DNA of 64,000 bases. It comes from Pseudomonas fragi (GTDB lineage Bacteria > Pseudomonadota > Gammaproteobacteria > Pseudomonadales > Pseudomonadaceae). The notes beneath the pieces were generated by a model, which did no database searches, was not told where the DNA came from, and saw only the letters and a list, made by a program, of their open reading frames with translations. Positions 63,348-64,000 of this stretch are shown piece after piece. The DNA lies in contig NZ_CP104861.1 of NCBI RefSeq assembly GCF_025426255.1, positions 3,534,001 to 3,598,000 on the forward strand, read 5' to 3'. Position 1 is the stretch's first letter; each line of letters begins with the position of its first letter. Position numbers and translations under genes: made by a program.

Positions 63348-63528
63348 GCAACAACTCCTCGAAAATACCGTGCGGCACCAATCGCCCGACGTGGCAGCCG
63401 GCCATGATAAACACTACAGGCATAGGACAAAACCCACAAAAACCAATATTCAGGGCAATGACCGACACCAAAGGCAATGATTATGCATTTTGAGGTGGAA
63501 AACAGTTTGATTTGGGTCAGGCAACGGC

Positions 63529-63620
63529 TGTAGCCGCTGCCGCAGGCTGCGATAAGGGCCAAAGGACCTTCATTGTAGATCCAAAGACCCGAGGCGCTAC
63601 GCCCATCGCAGCCTGCAACA
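63529..63620. repeat. Family C-like repeat
   Basis: TGTAGCCGCTGCCGCAGGCT at the left and ATCGCAGCCTGCAACA at the right, sharing GCAGGCTGCGAT. The outer arms no longer pair fully. It lies downstream of cysK. Confidence 0.6.
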
Positions 63621-63625
63621 TAGTG

Positions 63626-64000
63626 TTACGGGTGCAGTTCCTGCTCACTGAACATGTCGCTAAACAGGAAACTCGACAGGTAACGCTCACCCGAATCCGG
63701 GAGGATCACGACAATGGTTTTGCCTTGCATTTCCGGGGTTTCTGCCAAACGGGCGGCAGCGGCCATCGCTGCGCCGCTGGAGATTCCGCACAAGATGCCT
63801 TCTTCATGCATCAGTCGCAGGGCCATGGCTTTGGATTCGTCGTCGCTGACCAGTTCAACCTTGTCGAGAATCGACAAGTCGAGGTTTTTCGGTACAAAAC
63901 CGGCACCAATGCCCTGGATCTTGTGTGGAGCAGGCTTGATTTCTTCACCAGCCAACGCCTGAGTGATCACCGGCGAGGTGATGGGCTCTACCGCAACCGA
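63626..64000 (-). CDS. cysK: Cysteine synthase A, C-terminal part (5' end outside window)
   Basis: PLP-dependent O-acetylserine sulfhydrylase. 124 visible residues, from [20 protein letters not shown] through [33 protein letters not shown] and [14 protein letters not shown] to the stop. GIGAGF and GISSGAA are the PLP-phosphate and active-site motifs of the second half. The C-terminal extension ([13 protein letters not shown]) is typical of CysK. Confidence 0.93.
   Translation of the reverse strand, partial: SVAVEPITSPVITQALAGEEIKPAPHKIQGIGAGFVPKNLDLSILDKVELVSDDESKAMALRLMHEEGILCGISSGAAMAAAARLAETPEMQGKTIVVILPDSGERYLSSFLFSDMFSEQELHP

Noticed and set aside
1..64000. CRISPR arrays, insertion sequences, prophage or integrative elements
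   Set aside because: I found no regularly spaced direct repeats, transposase or integrase reading frames; only REP-type palindromes occur.

Overview
The window is chromosomal DNA from a fluorescent-type Pseudomonas (Gammaproteobacteria). Supporting evidence: a phhR-phhABC cluster with a PhhR-type regulator, a gbuA-type guanidinobutyrase locus, a PlpD patatin autotransporter, LpxO, and many copies of the Pseudomonas REP palindrome that begins TGTGGGAGCGAGCCTGCTCG. I do not assign a species. Almost all of it reads as core genome. There are no rRNA or tRNA genes, no CRISPR array, no intact insertion sequence and no prophage. Both edges cut a gene: flgF on the left and cysK on the right.

Layout. 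1-5.4 kb: flgF with a sigma-54 promoter, then phhR divergent from phhA-phhB-phhC (phenylalanine to tyrosine, pterin recycling, aromatic aminotransferase). 5.4-9.1 kb: two tiny ORFs, an MFS transporter, arfB (ribosome rescue) and an aromatic amino-acid permease. 9.8-15.7 kb: the 'yci' block, with rluB, a DUF1289 gene, scpB, scpA, yciO and rnm on the minus strand, and yciB-yciI divergent. 15.8-18.6 kb: a Cpx-like envelope-stress locus (response regulator, Spy/CpxP-like protein, sensor kinase) with GTAAA-type boxes in front of the spy gene. 18.8-25.3 kb: nitroreductase, TrkH, an AraC regulator paired with an EamA exporter, a SelW-like protein and PlpD. 25.3-30 kb: MarR regulator, RecQ, a YecA-family protein, a YbaN-family protein and a DTW-domain protein. 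30-33.6 kb: the guanidinobutyrate module (LysR regulator, guanidinobutyrase, sodium:solute symporter). 33.6-38.6 kb: a secreted protein and several small or poorly known genes, a CvfB-like S1 protein and a TorF-family outer-membrane protein. 38.6-48.6 kb: DEAD-box helicase, YbdG-like channel, AzoR with a divergent LysR regulator, PpiA, an ABC exporter and AqpZ. 48.6-53.4 kb: FemAB/GNAT-like protein, a porin, and a minus-strand operon of a FabH-like synthase, an ECF sigma factor and a soluble zinc anti-sigma. 53.5-59.3 kb: hrpA and aceK. 59.4-64 kb: two more EamA exporters, a GNAT-like/small-ORF pair, lpxO and cysK.

How the genes work together. Three local circuits can be read from the DNA: aromatic amino-acid catabolism controlled by PhhR, guanidinobutyrate catabolism with its own regulator and transporter, and a Cpx-like loop in which the kinase gene is separated from the rest by a strong terminator. 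Envelope functions (Spy, PpiA, PlpD, LpxO, TorF, porin, MscS-type channel, AqpZ, TrkH) are unusually frequent, and there are five EamA-type exporters.

I found no clearly new multi-gene defence or mobile system. The best candidates for something undescribed are small: a 41-residue protein with a strong ribosome-binding site (34379-34504), a 59-residue protein behind a doubly structured leader (37442-37621), a nested hairpin before an unrecognised secreted protein (33707-33750), a GNAT-like/53-residue pair (61627-62349), and a hairpin sitting between the Shine-Dalgarno sequence and the start codon of an ABC exporter (45798-45822). Stems, boxes and promoters were matched by eye, and no search or folding programme was run.
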